Assembly (NCBI RefSeq): GCF_900113685.1
Contig: NZ_FOQG01000001.1
Coordinates: 62,001 to 126,000 of the forward strand
Direction: 5' to 3'
From: Nocardioides psychrotolerans
GTDB lineage: Bacteria > Actinomycetota > Actinomycetes > Propionibacteriales > Nocardioidaceae
Length of the DNA: 64,000 bases
Part shown: piece by piece, positions 51,859 to 59,710 of the stretch
Numbering within the stretch: position 1 is the first letter of the stretch
How the letters are laid out: every line of letters starts with the position of its first letter
Program-made: the position numbers and the translations under genes
The notes under the pieces: model-generated
Database searches by the model: none
What the model was told of the DNA's origin: nothing
The model's input: the letters and a program-made list of their open reading frames with translations, nothing else

Positions 51859-53289
51859 TCAGATCTCCGTTGTCGTGGGGTCGGGGGTCCGTGCGCCGGT
51901 GCCCTTGCTGCCGAACAGGTATTCGGCGAGGAAGAGCACGAAGCCAACACCCAGAAGGCCTGCGCACCAGATGAGGGAGTGGGGGTCGTCGTAGACCGTG
52001 AAGAAGAGGATCGCCACGTTGCCGACCAGCCCCACGAAGAGCAGCGGGGTGTTGGCACGGAAGAACGGCTGGTCCTCGTCCTGTCCGCGCAGCTTGAGGC
52101 AGGCGACGATGACCAGGGCGTAGATCGCCAGCAGCAGCACGACGGTGACCGTGGCGAGACGACCGACGAGGTCGATGCCGCCGCCTGCCTCCGTGACCAG
52201 GGTGCCGATGACCAGCAGTGACCCGACGACGGCACCGGAGAAGATCAGGCCGACCCAGGGGCTGCGGCGGGTCGGGTGGACCTTGGCGAACACCGCGGGC
52301 ACGACGTCCTCGCGGGCCATGCCGTAGAGGACGCGGGGCTGGGTGACGATCGTGACCAGGGTGGTGTTGGTGATCGCGATCAGCGCGATGATCGAGAACA
52401 GCGTGCTCATGAACTCCGTGGAGAAGGGCAGGATGCCTGCCTCCACCACCTCGAGCAGGGCTGCGTCGGAGTTGGCCAGCGTCTCGGTCGGCACCGTCAG
52501 CGCGGCGGCCATGGAGACGAGGACGTAGACCACACCGGCCACGATCATGCCGCCGACCAGTGAGCGCGGGAACGCCTTGAAGGGATCGATCGTCTCCTCG
52601 GCGACGTTGGCGGTGTTCTCGAAGCCCGTCATGGCGAAGAAGGAGAAGGAGATGCCGGCCAGGACCGCCAGTGCGGGGCTGCCGTAGTCGCCCGAGGTGT
52701 CAATCTGGGTCAGGACCCCGAAGTCGGCGTCGCCCTGGCCGATGTAGACGATGCCGATGACGAGCACGATCACCAGCCCGCCGACCTCGACGAAGGTCAT
52801 CACCATGTTCATCCACACCGACTCCGTGATGCCGATGAAGTTGACGACCACCAACAAGGCGACGAAGACGATGGAGACCAGCAGGGCCGGAGGGCCGGAC
52901 CAGAGCGTGTCGAAGTAGGAGGCGAACCCGACCGCCAGCGAGCCCGACGCCGCCATGCTCGCGGCCAGGAAGGACACGGTGATGAGGAAGGTGAGCGGCC
53001 GGCTGCCGAACGCCTTGTTGACGTAGAGCGAGGCGCCTGCGGCCCTCGGATACTTCGTCACCAGCTCGGCGTACGCCGACCCGGTGATCGCCGCGACGGT
53101 CACACCGAGGGCGAAGGCGATCCAGAAGGCGCCGCCCACGGCCGCGGCGACCAGTCCGATGAGGACGTAGATGCCGGAGCCGAGCACGTCGCCGAGTGTG
53201 TAGAAGAAAAGCAGGCGGCCGGTGATCGACCGCTTGAGCTCCCCGTCCTCTTCAGGCTCTGCCGTCGTGTCGGGGGTCGCTGTGCTCAC
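51859..53289 (-). CDS. APC-superfamily amino acid permease
   Basis: This 476-residue, 12-TM secondary transporter belongs to the amino acid-polyamine-organocation superfamily. The first helix contains TLGDVLGSGIYVLIGLVAAAVGG with the conserved unwound G-S-G segment for substrate binding, and TM6 contains SFSFFAMTGFENTANVAEE. It starts at GTG 53289 with a strong AGGAGG five bases upstream, which corrects a longer frame to 53334. The substrate cannot be assigned. The universal stress protein gene follows after three bases. Confidence 0.9.
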   Translation of the reverse strand: MSTATPDTTAEPEEDGELKRSITGRLLFFYTLGDVLGSGIYVLIGLVAAAVGGAFWIAFALGVTVAAITGSAYAELVTKYPRAAGASLYVNKAFGSRPLTFLITVSFLAASMAASGSLAVGFASYFDTLWSGPPALLVSIVFVALLVVVNFIGITESVWMNMVMTFVEVGGLVIVLVIGIVYIGQGDADFGVLTQIDTSGDYGSPALAVLAGISFSFFAMTGFENTANVAEETIDPFKAFPRSLVGGMIVAGVVYVLVSMAAALTVPTETLANSDAALLEVVEAGILPFSTEFMSTLFSIIALIAITNTTLVTIVTQPRVLYGMAREDVVPAVFAKVHPTRRSPWVGLIFSGAVVGSLLVIGTLVTEAGGGIDLVGRLATVTVVLLLAIYALVIVACLKLRGQDEDQPFFRANTPLLFVGLVGNVAILFFTVYDDPHSLIWCAGLLGVGFVLFLAEYLFGSKGTGARTPDPTTTEI

Positions 53290-53371
53290 AAGAGCCTCCT
53301 GGGTCGTCTGAACGGTCCGGGCTCGCCTACCCACAAGGGTGAGGTCGCAAACACGCTGTGGACCCGCGCGC

Positions 53372-54043
53372 TCAGAGCAGGCGACGGTCGGAGGCCCACC
53401 TGGTGAGCTCGTGGCGCGAGGAGAGCTGGAGCTTGCGCAGCACCGACGACATGTGCGTCTCGACGGTCTTGATCGAGATGAAGAGCTCCTTGGCCACCTC
53501 CTTGTAGGCGTAGCCTCGGGCGATCAGCCGCATCACCTCCCGCTCGCGCTCGGTGAGCCGGTCGAGGTCCTCGTCCACGGCCGACACGTCGATCGACCCG
53601 GCGAAAGCGTCGAGCACGAAGCCGGCCAGGCGTGGCGAGAACACCGCGTCACCGTCGGCGACCCGCTGGATCGCGGAGACCAGCTCGGGACCGGTGATGG
53701 TCTTGGTGACGTAGCCGCGGGCACCGCCGCGGATCGTGCCGATCACGTCCTCGGCAGCGTCGCTGACCGACAGCGCCAGGAACGACGTGGTGCCCCGCAG
53801 GGCGGGCGGCAGGCGGCGCATGACCTCGACTCCCCCACCACCCGGCAGGTGCACGTCGAGGAGCACGACGTCGGGGTGGTGCGCGAGGACCGCCGCAAGT
53901 GCCTCGTCGACGTCGGCGGCCTCCGCCAGCACCTCGATGTGCCCTGCTCCTACGGTCGCCAGCTCGCCGCGCACGCCGCTGCGGAACATCGCGTGGTCGT
54001 CGACGATCACGACCCGGACCGGTGTCGTCCTGGGCTCGGTCAT
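53372..54043 (-). CDS. NarL/LuxR-type response regulator (LiaR-like)
   Basis: This 223-residue protein has a receiver domain with the acidic pair DD (residues 15-16), phospho-acceptor Asp at about 63 (VVLLDVHLPG), Ser around 95 and Lys at about 115. A C-terminal LuxR helix-turn-helix follows (LTEREREVMRLIARGYAYKE, ELFISIKTVETHMSSVLRKL). It is overlapped by four bases (ATGA) by its cognate histidine kinase gene upstream. NarL-type regulators paired with PspC-containing kinases occur in cell-envelope stress systems. Confidence 0.93.
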   Translation of the reverse strand: MTEPRTTPVRVVIVDDHAMFRSGVRGELATVGAGHIEVLAEAADVDEALAAVLAHHPDVVLLDVHLPGGGGVEVMRRLPPALRGTTSFLALSVSDAAEDVIGTIRGGARGYVTKTITGPELVSAIQRVADGDAVFSPRLAGFVLDAFAGSIDVSAVDEDLDRLTEREREVMRLIARGYAYKEVAKELFISIKTVETHMSSVLRKLQLSSRHELTRWASDRRLL

Positions 54044-55317
54044 GAGTGCTCCTCCTGGGTGGGTCGCGGCAGGTGCAGGCGCACCTCGGTGCCCTCGGCG
54101 TCCGATCGGACGTCGGCCGAGCCGCCGTGGCGCTGCATCCGGTCCATGATGCTGTGCCGTACGCCGTGACGGTCGCCCGGCACCTGGTCGAGGTCGAAGC
54201 CGGGCCCACGGTCACGGACGAAGACGTCGACGGCCGCGGCCGTCACCTCGGCGTAGACGTCGACGCGGCCGACCCCGGCGTGCTTGGCAGCGTTGGTGAT
54301 CGCCTCGCGCGTCGCTGCCACTGCGGGGCGCAACGACTCGTCCATGGCGCAGTCGCCCACCGTGACGACGTCGACGGAGATGCCGTGGACGTCCTCCACC
54401 GCGGCCGCGACGCCGCGCAGGGCGCTGGCGACGCTGCTCTCGTCGAGGGACTCCCCGGAGTAGAGCCAGGCGCGGAGGTCCCGCTCCTGCGAGCGGGCGA
54501 GGCGGGCGACGGTGGCGGCGTCACCGGGGTTCTTCTGGATGAGCGCGAGGGTCTGCAGGACCGAGTCGTGCAGGTGTGCGGCGACATCGGCGCGCTCCTG
54601 GGTGCGCACCCGCTCCGAGCGCTCGGCGGTGAGCTCGGAGGCCAGTCGGAAGACCCAGGGCCCGATGACGATGCCCAGACCGACGACCCCGAGGAGCGCC
54701 GCCACGGTGACGTCGCGCGCGATCGACAACGAGCCGCCGCGCACCGAGAAGAGCAGGACCGCCAGCACGATCAGGCCGCCACCGGCGAGCAGGCGCGCGT
54801 AGGCAGCCCAGCTCCCGTCACCGAGCACCACGCGCACGGGGTCGATGCGTCCGGTCGAGTCGAGCCAGCGCTCACGCTGCGCCTCGTCGGCCTGCCGCCA
54901 GAGCAGTGCGACACCGACGGCGCCGATCACCAGCGGCCACAGCCAGCCACCGCGACCGACGACCGCCTCGAAGAGCAGCACCGCACCGACGCCGAGGGCG
55001 AGCAGCGCGATGACCGGACCGAGGTCGGTGAGCCGGCGCATCCGGCTGGGGCGGCGCCCGCCGCGGGACGCGCTCTCGAGACCGGGCGCCTGCGCCGTGA
55101 ACTGCGGCTCGGCGGGAAGCATCAGCCACAGTCCGGAGTAGAGGCCGACCCCCAGTCCGCCCAGCGCCGAGGTGGCCACGAAGAAGGCGCGGACCCAGAG
55201 GACGGGGAGGCCCAGGTGCCGCGCCAGACCGCCGGCCACGCCACCGATGATCGGCTCGTGAAGGTCGCGGTGGGCGCGGCGCGCCTCGGGAGGCGTCGGT
55301 GCGGCGGCGGTGCTCAT
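54040..55317 (-). CDS. PspC-domain sensor histidine kinase (HisKA_3 type)
   Basis: This 425-residue membrane kinase has an N-terminal PspC domain (about residues 17-72, EPIIGGVAGGLARHLGLPVLW), several further hydrophobic helices (about 100-225) and a cytoplasmic kinase core. The phospho-acceptor His is in AAHLHDSVLQTLALI (about residue 250). The ATPase domain shows the N-box REAITNAAKHAG, DRGPGFDL and a C-terminal GVRHSIMDRM. It pairs with the downstream response regulator. ATG at 55317 starts the PspC domain, while the much longer frame upstream overlaps the divergent PspC gene and is rejected. Confidence 0.92.
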   Translation of the reverse strand: MSTAAAPTPPEARRAHRDLHEPIIGGVAGGLARHLGLPVLWVRAFFVATSALGGLGVGLYSGLWLMLPAEPQFTAQAPGLESASRGGRRPSRMRRLTDLGPVIALLALGVGAVLLFEAVVGRGGWLWPLVIGAVGVALLWRQADEAQRERWLDSTGRIDPVRVVLGDGSWAAYARLLAGGGLIVLAVLLFSVRGGSLSIARDVTVAALLGVVGLGIVIGPWVFRLASELTAERSERVRTQERADVAAHLHDSVLQTLALIQKNPGDAATVARLARSQERDLRAWLYSGESLDESSVASALRGVAAAVEDVHGISVDVVTVGDCAMDESLRPAVAATREAITNAAKHAGVGRVDVYAEVTAAAVDVFVRDRGPGFDLDQVPGDRHGVRHSIMDRMQRHGGSADVRSDAEGTEVRLHLPRPTQEEHS

Positions 55318-55461
55318 GTCAGGGTCAATCGTCACACACGGGAGGCCCCCGACCCATGAGGGCGAACCCCGGCTCCACCCTGAGTCCCTGAGCGGTCGGC
55401 GGCGCCAGGACCAGGGTCGTCCCCGATGGTGCGCGACGCCCCCGGGCACCAGAGTTGAGGC

Positions 55462-56727
55462 ATGACCACGACCCCGCCAGACGCACCCACCGGCCCACCG
55501 CCCGGATCCCCACCGGGCCCGGGCGACGGCCCGCCGCAGGGCCCCCCGCACCAGGGCCCCCCGGACGGACACCAGGACGGACCCCACGAGGGACCCCGTG
55601 TCAGCCGTGACCAGGTCCGCGACCTCGGCCGCCTGCGCCGCTCGGCCTACGACCGCAAGGTCGCCGGCGTCGCCGGGGGTCTCGCCCGGCACCTCGATGT
55701 CGACCCCATCATCCTGCGCGTCGGTTTCGTGGTGCTCGCCTTCTTCGGCGGCGCCGGGATCCTGCTCTACGGCGCCTGCTGGCTGCTCGTGCCCGACGAG
55801 GGCAGCGGTGACGCAACGGTGCGACTGGATGAGCGCAGCCGCTCAGTGGCCCTGATCATCGTCGGGGCGCTCGCGACGCTGGCCCTGCTCGGCGACTCCC
55901 TCGGCGGCTTCGGCTTCCCGTGGCCGCTCGCCATCATCGGGCTGGTCGTGCTGCTCATCGTGTCCAACCGTGGCCAGGACTCCCGCCGGCAGGCCTTCGC
56001 GGCCCAGCCGACCTACGCCGCGCCGCAGCCGGTCGCCTACGGCCACCCGTCGTACGCCGCCGTGCCGCAAGCCTTCACCCCCGTCGCACCCGCGCCGCTG
56101 CCCCCGCGCCCCCGCAACCCCAGGCGCCGCGGGCCGATCCTCTTCTGGTTCACGATGGCGTTGAGCGCGCTCGGCATCGGGGTGCTCGGCATCCTCGACC
56201 TGGCCGGCGCGCCGATCCACGGCGCCGCCTATCCGGCGCTGGTGCTGGCGACGACCGGCATCATGCTGCTGGTCGGCGCGTTCTACGGCCGGGCCGGAGG
56301 CCTGATCCTCGTGGGCCTCATGGCGGCCGTCGCAACGCTGGGCGCCACGGCAGCACAGGAGGTCGATGCCGCCCAGATCGACGTCGTACCTCGCAACGCC
56401 TCGCAGCTCGAGGGCACCTACCAGCTCTTCGCCGGCGAGATCGTGCTCGACCTCAGTGACGTGGAGGACCTGGAGGCCCTGGACGGACGCACCGTCCGGG
56501 TGGAGAGCGTCTTCGGCAGGATCGAGGTGATCGTGCCCGACGGCCTCGACGTCGACGTCCGGTCGGCCATCGACGGCGGTGGTCACAGCGAGCTGTTCGG
56601 CGGCGACACCGACGGCTCCGACTCCCGCTTCCACGACGGCGGCGACGACGCCCCCGTCCTCGTGCTCGACACCCAGGTCGTCTTCGGCGAGATCGTCGTC
56701 GACACCGAGGAAAGGCTCACCCGATGA
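55462..56727 (+). CDS. PspC-domain membrane protein with LiaF-like C-terminal domain
   Basis: This 421-residue protein has a Pro/Gly-rich cytoplasmic N terminus (about 45 residues), a PspC domain (about 60-115, YDRKVAGVAGGLARHLDVDP), two to five more TM helices and a soluble C-terminal domain. That domain (about 310-415) reads LEGTYQLFAGEIVLDLSDVE and FGRIEVIVPDGLDVDV, the beta-strand repeats of LiaF/DUF2154-type proteins. LiaF restrains the LiaRS kinase-regulator pair in Firmicutes, and a kinase-regulator pair of that kind is divergently encoded here. The gene overlaps the next by four bases. Confidence 0.87.
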   Translation: MTTTPPDAPTGPPPGSPPGPGDGPPQGPPHQGPPDGHQDGPHEGPRVSRDQVRDLGRLRRSAYDRKVAGVAGGLARHLDVDPIILRVGFVVLAFFGGAGILLYGACWLLVPDEGSGDATVRLDERSRSVALIIVGALATLALLGDSLGGFGFPWPLAIIGLVVLLIVSNRGQDSRRQAFAAQPTYAAPQPVAYGHPSYAAVPQAFTPVAPAPLPPRPRNPRRRGPILFWFTMALSALGIGVLGILDLAGAPIHGAAYPALVLATTGIMLLVGAFYGRAGGLILVGLMAAVATLGATAAQEVDAAQIDVVPRNASQLEGTYQLFAGEIVLDLSDVEDLEALDGRTVRVESVFGRIEVIVPDGLDVDVRSAIDGGGHSELFGGDTDGSDSRFHDGGDDAPVLVLDTQVVFGEIVVDTEERLTR

Positions 56728-57068
56728 GTGACACCGGCAACACCGCCCTGTCGACCGTGCCCGCGCCGGCACCCGAGCCCGAGTCCGGCCGCCACCCGGT
56801 CAACGTCGGCCACCTGGTCATGGGCATCGCCTTCGTGGGCCTGGCCTTCGTCTGGGCCCTCGTGCAGTACGACGTGGTGGAGGGTCGCGACATCCGCTGG
56901 CTGCTGCCCGTCCCCTGGGTGCTCGCCGGCGCCGCGGGCCTGGCGGCCAGCGCGGTGACCGGCACCCGCCGGCACCAGAAGCACCACGCGGGCTGGGTCG
57001 GCCAGCCGGCGACCCCCACCGCCGCACGGCCACCCGTCCCGTCCGACTCCCAGGAGGAGCAGTCATGA
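56724..57068 (+). CDS. Small two-TM membrane protein in the PspC operon
   Basis: This 114-residue protein has a Pro-rich N-terminal tail, two hydrophobic helices (LVMGIAFVGLAFVWALVQYD and LLPVPWVLAGAAGLAASAV) and a basic cytoplasmic tail with several His and Arg residues. The ATG at 56724 overlaps the LiaF-like gene stop (ATGA), and its stop overlaps the small PspC gene start. No family is recognised; its operon position suggests a role with the envelope-stress proteins around it. Confidence 0.78.
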   Translation: MSDTGNTALSTVPAPAPEPESGRHPVNVGHLVMGIAFVGLAFVWALVQYDVVEGRDIRWLLPVPWVLAGAAGLAASAVTGTRRHQKHHAGWVGQPATPTAARPPVPSDSQEEQS

Positions 57069-57319
57069 CCGACCCCACCGCTCCACAGGCCCACCCCGCA
57101 CACCCCGCACACCCCGCACAACAGGTCGGCCCGGGCCCGCGCCGGCTCGTCCGCGACCGCGACGACCGGATGCTCGGTGGCGTCTGCGCCGGCCTCGCGC
57201 ACTACCTCGGCGTCGACGTCACCCTGGTCCGTCTCCTCACCGTGCTGGGCGCGATCTTCAGCGTCGGCTCGGTCGCGCTCGCCTACCTGGTGGCGTGGAT
57301 CCTGGTCCCCGATCGCTGA
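57065..57319 (+). CDS. Small PspC-domain protein
   Basis: This 84-residue protein is essentially one PspC domain (about residues 28-84: RDRDDRMLGGVCAGLAHYLG, then two TM helices ending AYLVAWILVPDR). Its N terminus contains three to four His-Pro-Ala repeats encoded by a nine-base tandem unit (57089-57120). It overlaps the preceding gene by four bases and closes the three-gene operon. PspC proteins respond to envelope stress; this is the third PspC domain at the locus. Confidence 0.88.
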   Translation: MTDPTAPQAHPAHPAHPAQQVGPGPRRLVRDRDDRMLGGVCAGLAHYLGVDVTLVRLLTVLGAIFSVGSVALAYLVAWILVPDR

Positions 57320-57353
57320 GGCGCGTCCTGGGCCGATGCCGCAGGATGGGGCC

Positions 57354-57896
57354 GTGGACCTTCCCAGCCTCGGCACCCTCCGGACCCTGCCCGCCGCCGA
57401 CCACCCGGAGCTCCTCGCTCCGAGCGTGGCGGCGGCGTTGGCGTCCTGGCTCCACGGCGACCGCGTGGCGGTCGCCGAGATCGACCCGGACCTCGCCGAC
57501 ACGGCGGCCTTCTCCGAGGCCTATGAGGTCCCGCTCGGGGCCAGCGCCAACTGCGTGCTCGTCGCGGGTCGCCGTGACGGCCAGGAACGCATCGCCGCCT
57601 GCCTGGTCCGGGCCGACACCCGGGCCGACGTCAACGGCCTCGTCAAGCGGCTCCTCGACGTGCGCAAGGCCTCCTTCCTCCCGATGGACCGCGCGGTCGA
57701 GGAGTCCGGCATGGAGCACGGTGGCATCAACCCTGTCGGCCTCCCGCCCACCTGGCGCCTGCTCGTCGACGCGCGGGTGACCGAGGTCGACGTGGTCCTC
57801 GTCGGCTCCGGCGTACGACGGTCCAAGCTGCTGCTGCCCGGCTCCACCGTCGCCTCGCTCCCCGGCGCGGAGGTCGTGGAGGGCCTCGCCGGCTGA
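57354..57896 (+). CDS. YbaK/EbsC-family aminoacyl-tRNA deacylase-like protein
   Basis: This 180-residue protein has the YbaK/ProXp-like editing fold, which removes mischarged amino acids from tRNA. Conserved elements include FSEAYEVPLGASANCVLVAG, the Lys in the VRKASFLPMDRAVEESGM stretch, and GGINPVGLPPTWRLLVDARV with the Gly-x-x-x-Pro region of the active site. The GTG at 57354 with AGGATGGGG upstream is chosen; ATG at 57336 would add six residues. It may be a free-standing deacylase; the tRNA specificity is unknown. Confidence 0.87.
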   Translation: MDLPSLGTLRTLPAADHPELLAPSVAAALASWLHGDRVAVAEIDPDLADTAAFSEAYEVPLGASANCVLVAGRRDGQERIAACLVRADTRADVNGLVKRLLDVRKASFLPMDRAVEESGMEHGGINPVGLPPTWRLLVDARVTEVDVVLVGSGVRRSKLLLPGSTVASLPGAEVVEGLAG

Positions 57897-57949
57897 GGCT
57901 CCCCCCGGGCCGGCGCGGGCTTTCGTAAACCGTTCGCGCCGACCCCTCG

Positions 57950-59710
57950 ATGCTCCGTACCCTGGGACGAGTGCGCCTCCTCCCTCTCGACCACCCCGGG
58001 ACCGCCGACCACCGGTCGCCGGGACGCTTCCTGTGGTGGCTCGCGCGTGGCCAGTCGAAGACCCTCGCGGGCGGCATGTTCTTCGGCATCGTCTGGATGA
58101 GCGCCCAGGCCGTGATGCCCGCGGTCATCGGTCGCGCGATCGACCGCGGCGTCGCCGACAAGGACGGCACGGCACTGATGCAGCTCGCCGGGCTGATGCT
58201 GCTGATCGGCCTGGTGCAGGCGGCCAGCGGGATCATCCGCCACCGTTTCGCGGTCACCAACTGGCTGATCGCGGCCTACCGCACAGTCCAGCTGGTCGCC
58301 CGTCACACGGTGCACCTCGGCGGCGCGCTGCCCCGCAAGGTCTCGACCGGTGAGGTCGTCGCGATCGGGACCAGCGACATCTCCCACCTGGGCCAAGTCA
58401 TGGACGTCTCCGCCCGCTTCGCCGGCGCGGTCGTCTCGTTCTTCCTGGTCGCGGCGATCCTGCTCCAGACCTCGGTGACGCTCGGGCTCGTCGTGCTGCT
58501 CGGCGTGCCGCTCCTGATGCTCCTGGTCGGCCCGCTCCTCTCGCCGCTGCAGACCCGCAGCGCGCGCCAGCGCCAGCTCATGGGCGAGCTCTCCAACACC
58601 GCCACCGACATCGTCGGCGGGCTGCGGGTGCTGCGCGGGATCGGTGGGGAGCAGGTCTTCCACGACCGCTACCGCCGCGAGAGCCAGACCACCCGACGAG
58701 CCGGTGTGCAGGTCGCCAAGATCCAGTCGTTGCTCGACGCGCTCCAGGTCTTCCTCCCGGGCCTCTTCGTCGTGGTGATCGTGTGGCTCGGCGCCCGCTA
58801 CGCCGTGAGCGGTCGCATCACGCCGGGTGAGCTGGTCGCCTTCTACGGCTACTCCGCGTTCCTGATGATCCCGCTGCGCACCGCCACCGAGTTCGCCAAC
58901 AAGGTCATCCGGGCCCGGGTGTCCGCCCGGCGCGTGTGCAAGGTGCTGTCGTTGACCCCCGACGTGACCGAGCCCCTCGACCCGGCTGCTGCTCCCGCGC
59001 CCCTGGCCGAGCTGCGCGACGCCCGCTCGGGCCTGCGGGTCCGCTCGGGCACGATCACCGCCCTGGTCAGCGAGCAGCCCGACGACACCGCCGACCTGGC
59101 TGACCGGCTCGGCCTGTGCGCCGCCGAGGTCGACGACGACGTCACGCTCGGCGGGGTCCCGCTGACGCAGCTGCCGCGTGCCGACGTACGCCGCCGCATC
59201 GTCGTCTCCGACACGAGCGCGGCGCTCTTCTCCGGGCGCCTCGCCGACCGGCTCGACGTCACCGGTCGCGCCCGCACCACCGGGGACCTCGAGCGTGCCC
59301 TCTTCACCGCTTCCTCCGACGACATCATGGACGCACTGCCCGACGGCCTCGACACCGTCGTCACCGAGCGCGGTCGCAGCTTCTCCGGTGGCCAGCGCCA
59401 GCGCCTCGTGCTCGCGCGCGTGCTCACGGTCGACCCCGAGATCCTGGTGCTGGTCGAGCCCACCTCAGCCGTCGACGCGCACACCGAGGCCCGGATCGCC
59501 TCCCGGTTGCGCGCGCACCGCTCGGGACGCACGACGCTCGTGGCCACCTCCAGCCCGCTGATGCTGGACGCCGTCGACGAGGTGGCCTTCCTCGAGGGCG
59601 GCGTGGTCGTCGCCACCGGCACCCACCGCGAGCTGCTCGACACCCACGCGCGCTACCGCGCGGTCGTGACCCGTGAGACCGAGCTCGTTCCCGCGGGCGG
59701 TGACGCATGA
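57950..59710 (+). CDS. Heterodimeric ABC exporter subunit with degenerate Walker A and B motifs
   Basis: This 586-residue half-transporter has six TM helices (about residues 40-330) and a C-terminal ABC domain. The Walker A position (about residues 365-378) reads LVSEQPDDTADLAD, lacking the G-x-G-K-S/T loop and its Lys. Walker B is LVLVEPTSAVD with Val in place of Asp, while the signature SFSGGQRQR (about residue 475) is intact. It therefore cannot hydrolyse ATP at its own site but can complete the site of its partner. The next gene overlaps by four bases and encodes that partner. The substrate is unknown. Confidence 0.9.
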   Translation: MLRTLGRVRLLPLDHPGTADHRSPGRFLWWLARGQSKTLAGGMFFGIVWMSAQAVMPAVIGRAIDRGVADKDGTALMQLAGLMLLIGLVQAASGIIRHRFAVTNWLIAAYRTVQLVARHTVHLGGALPRKVSTGEVVAIGTSDISHLGQVMDVSARFAGAVVSFFLVAAILLQTSVTLGLVVLLGVPLLMLLVGPLLSPLQTRSARQRQLMGELSNTATDIVGGLRVLRGIGGEQVFHDRYRRESQTTRRAGVQVAKIQSLLDALQVFLPGLFVVVIVWLGARYAVSGRITPGELVAFYGYSAFLMIPLRTATEFANKVIRARVSARRVCKVLSLTPDVTEPLDPAAAPAPLAELRDARSGLRVRSGTITALVSEQPDDTADLADRLGLCAAEVDDDVTLGGVPLTQLPRADVRRRIVVSDTSAALFSGRLADRLDVTGRARTTGDLERALFTASSDDIMDALPDGLDTVVTERGRSFSGGQRQRLVLARVLTVDPEILVLVEPTSAVDAHTEARIASRLRAHRSGRTTLVATSSPLMLDAVDEVAFLEGGVVVATGTHRELLDTHARYRAVVTRETELVPAGGDA

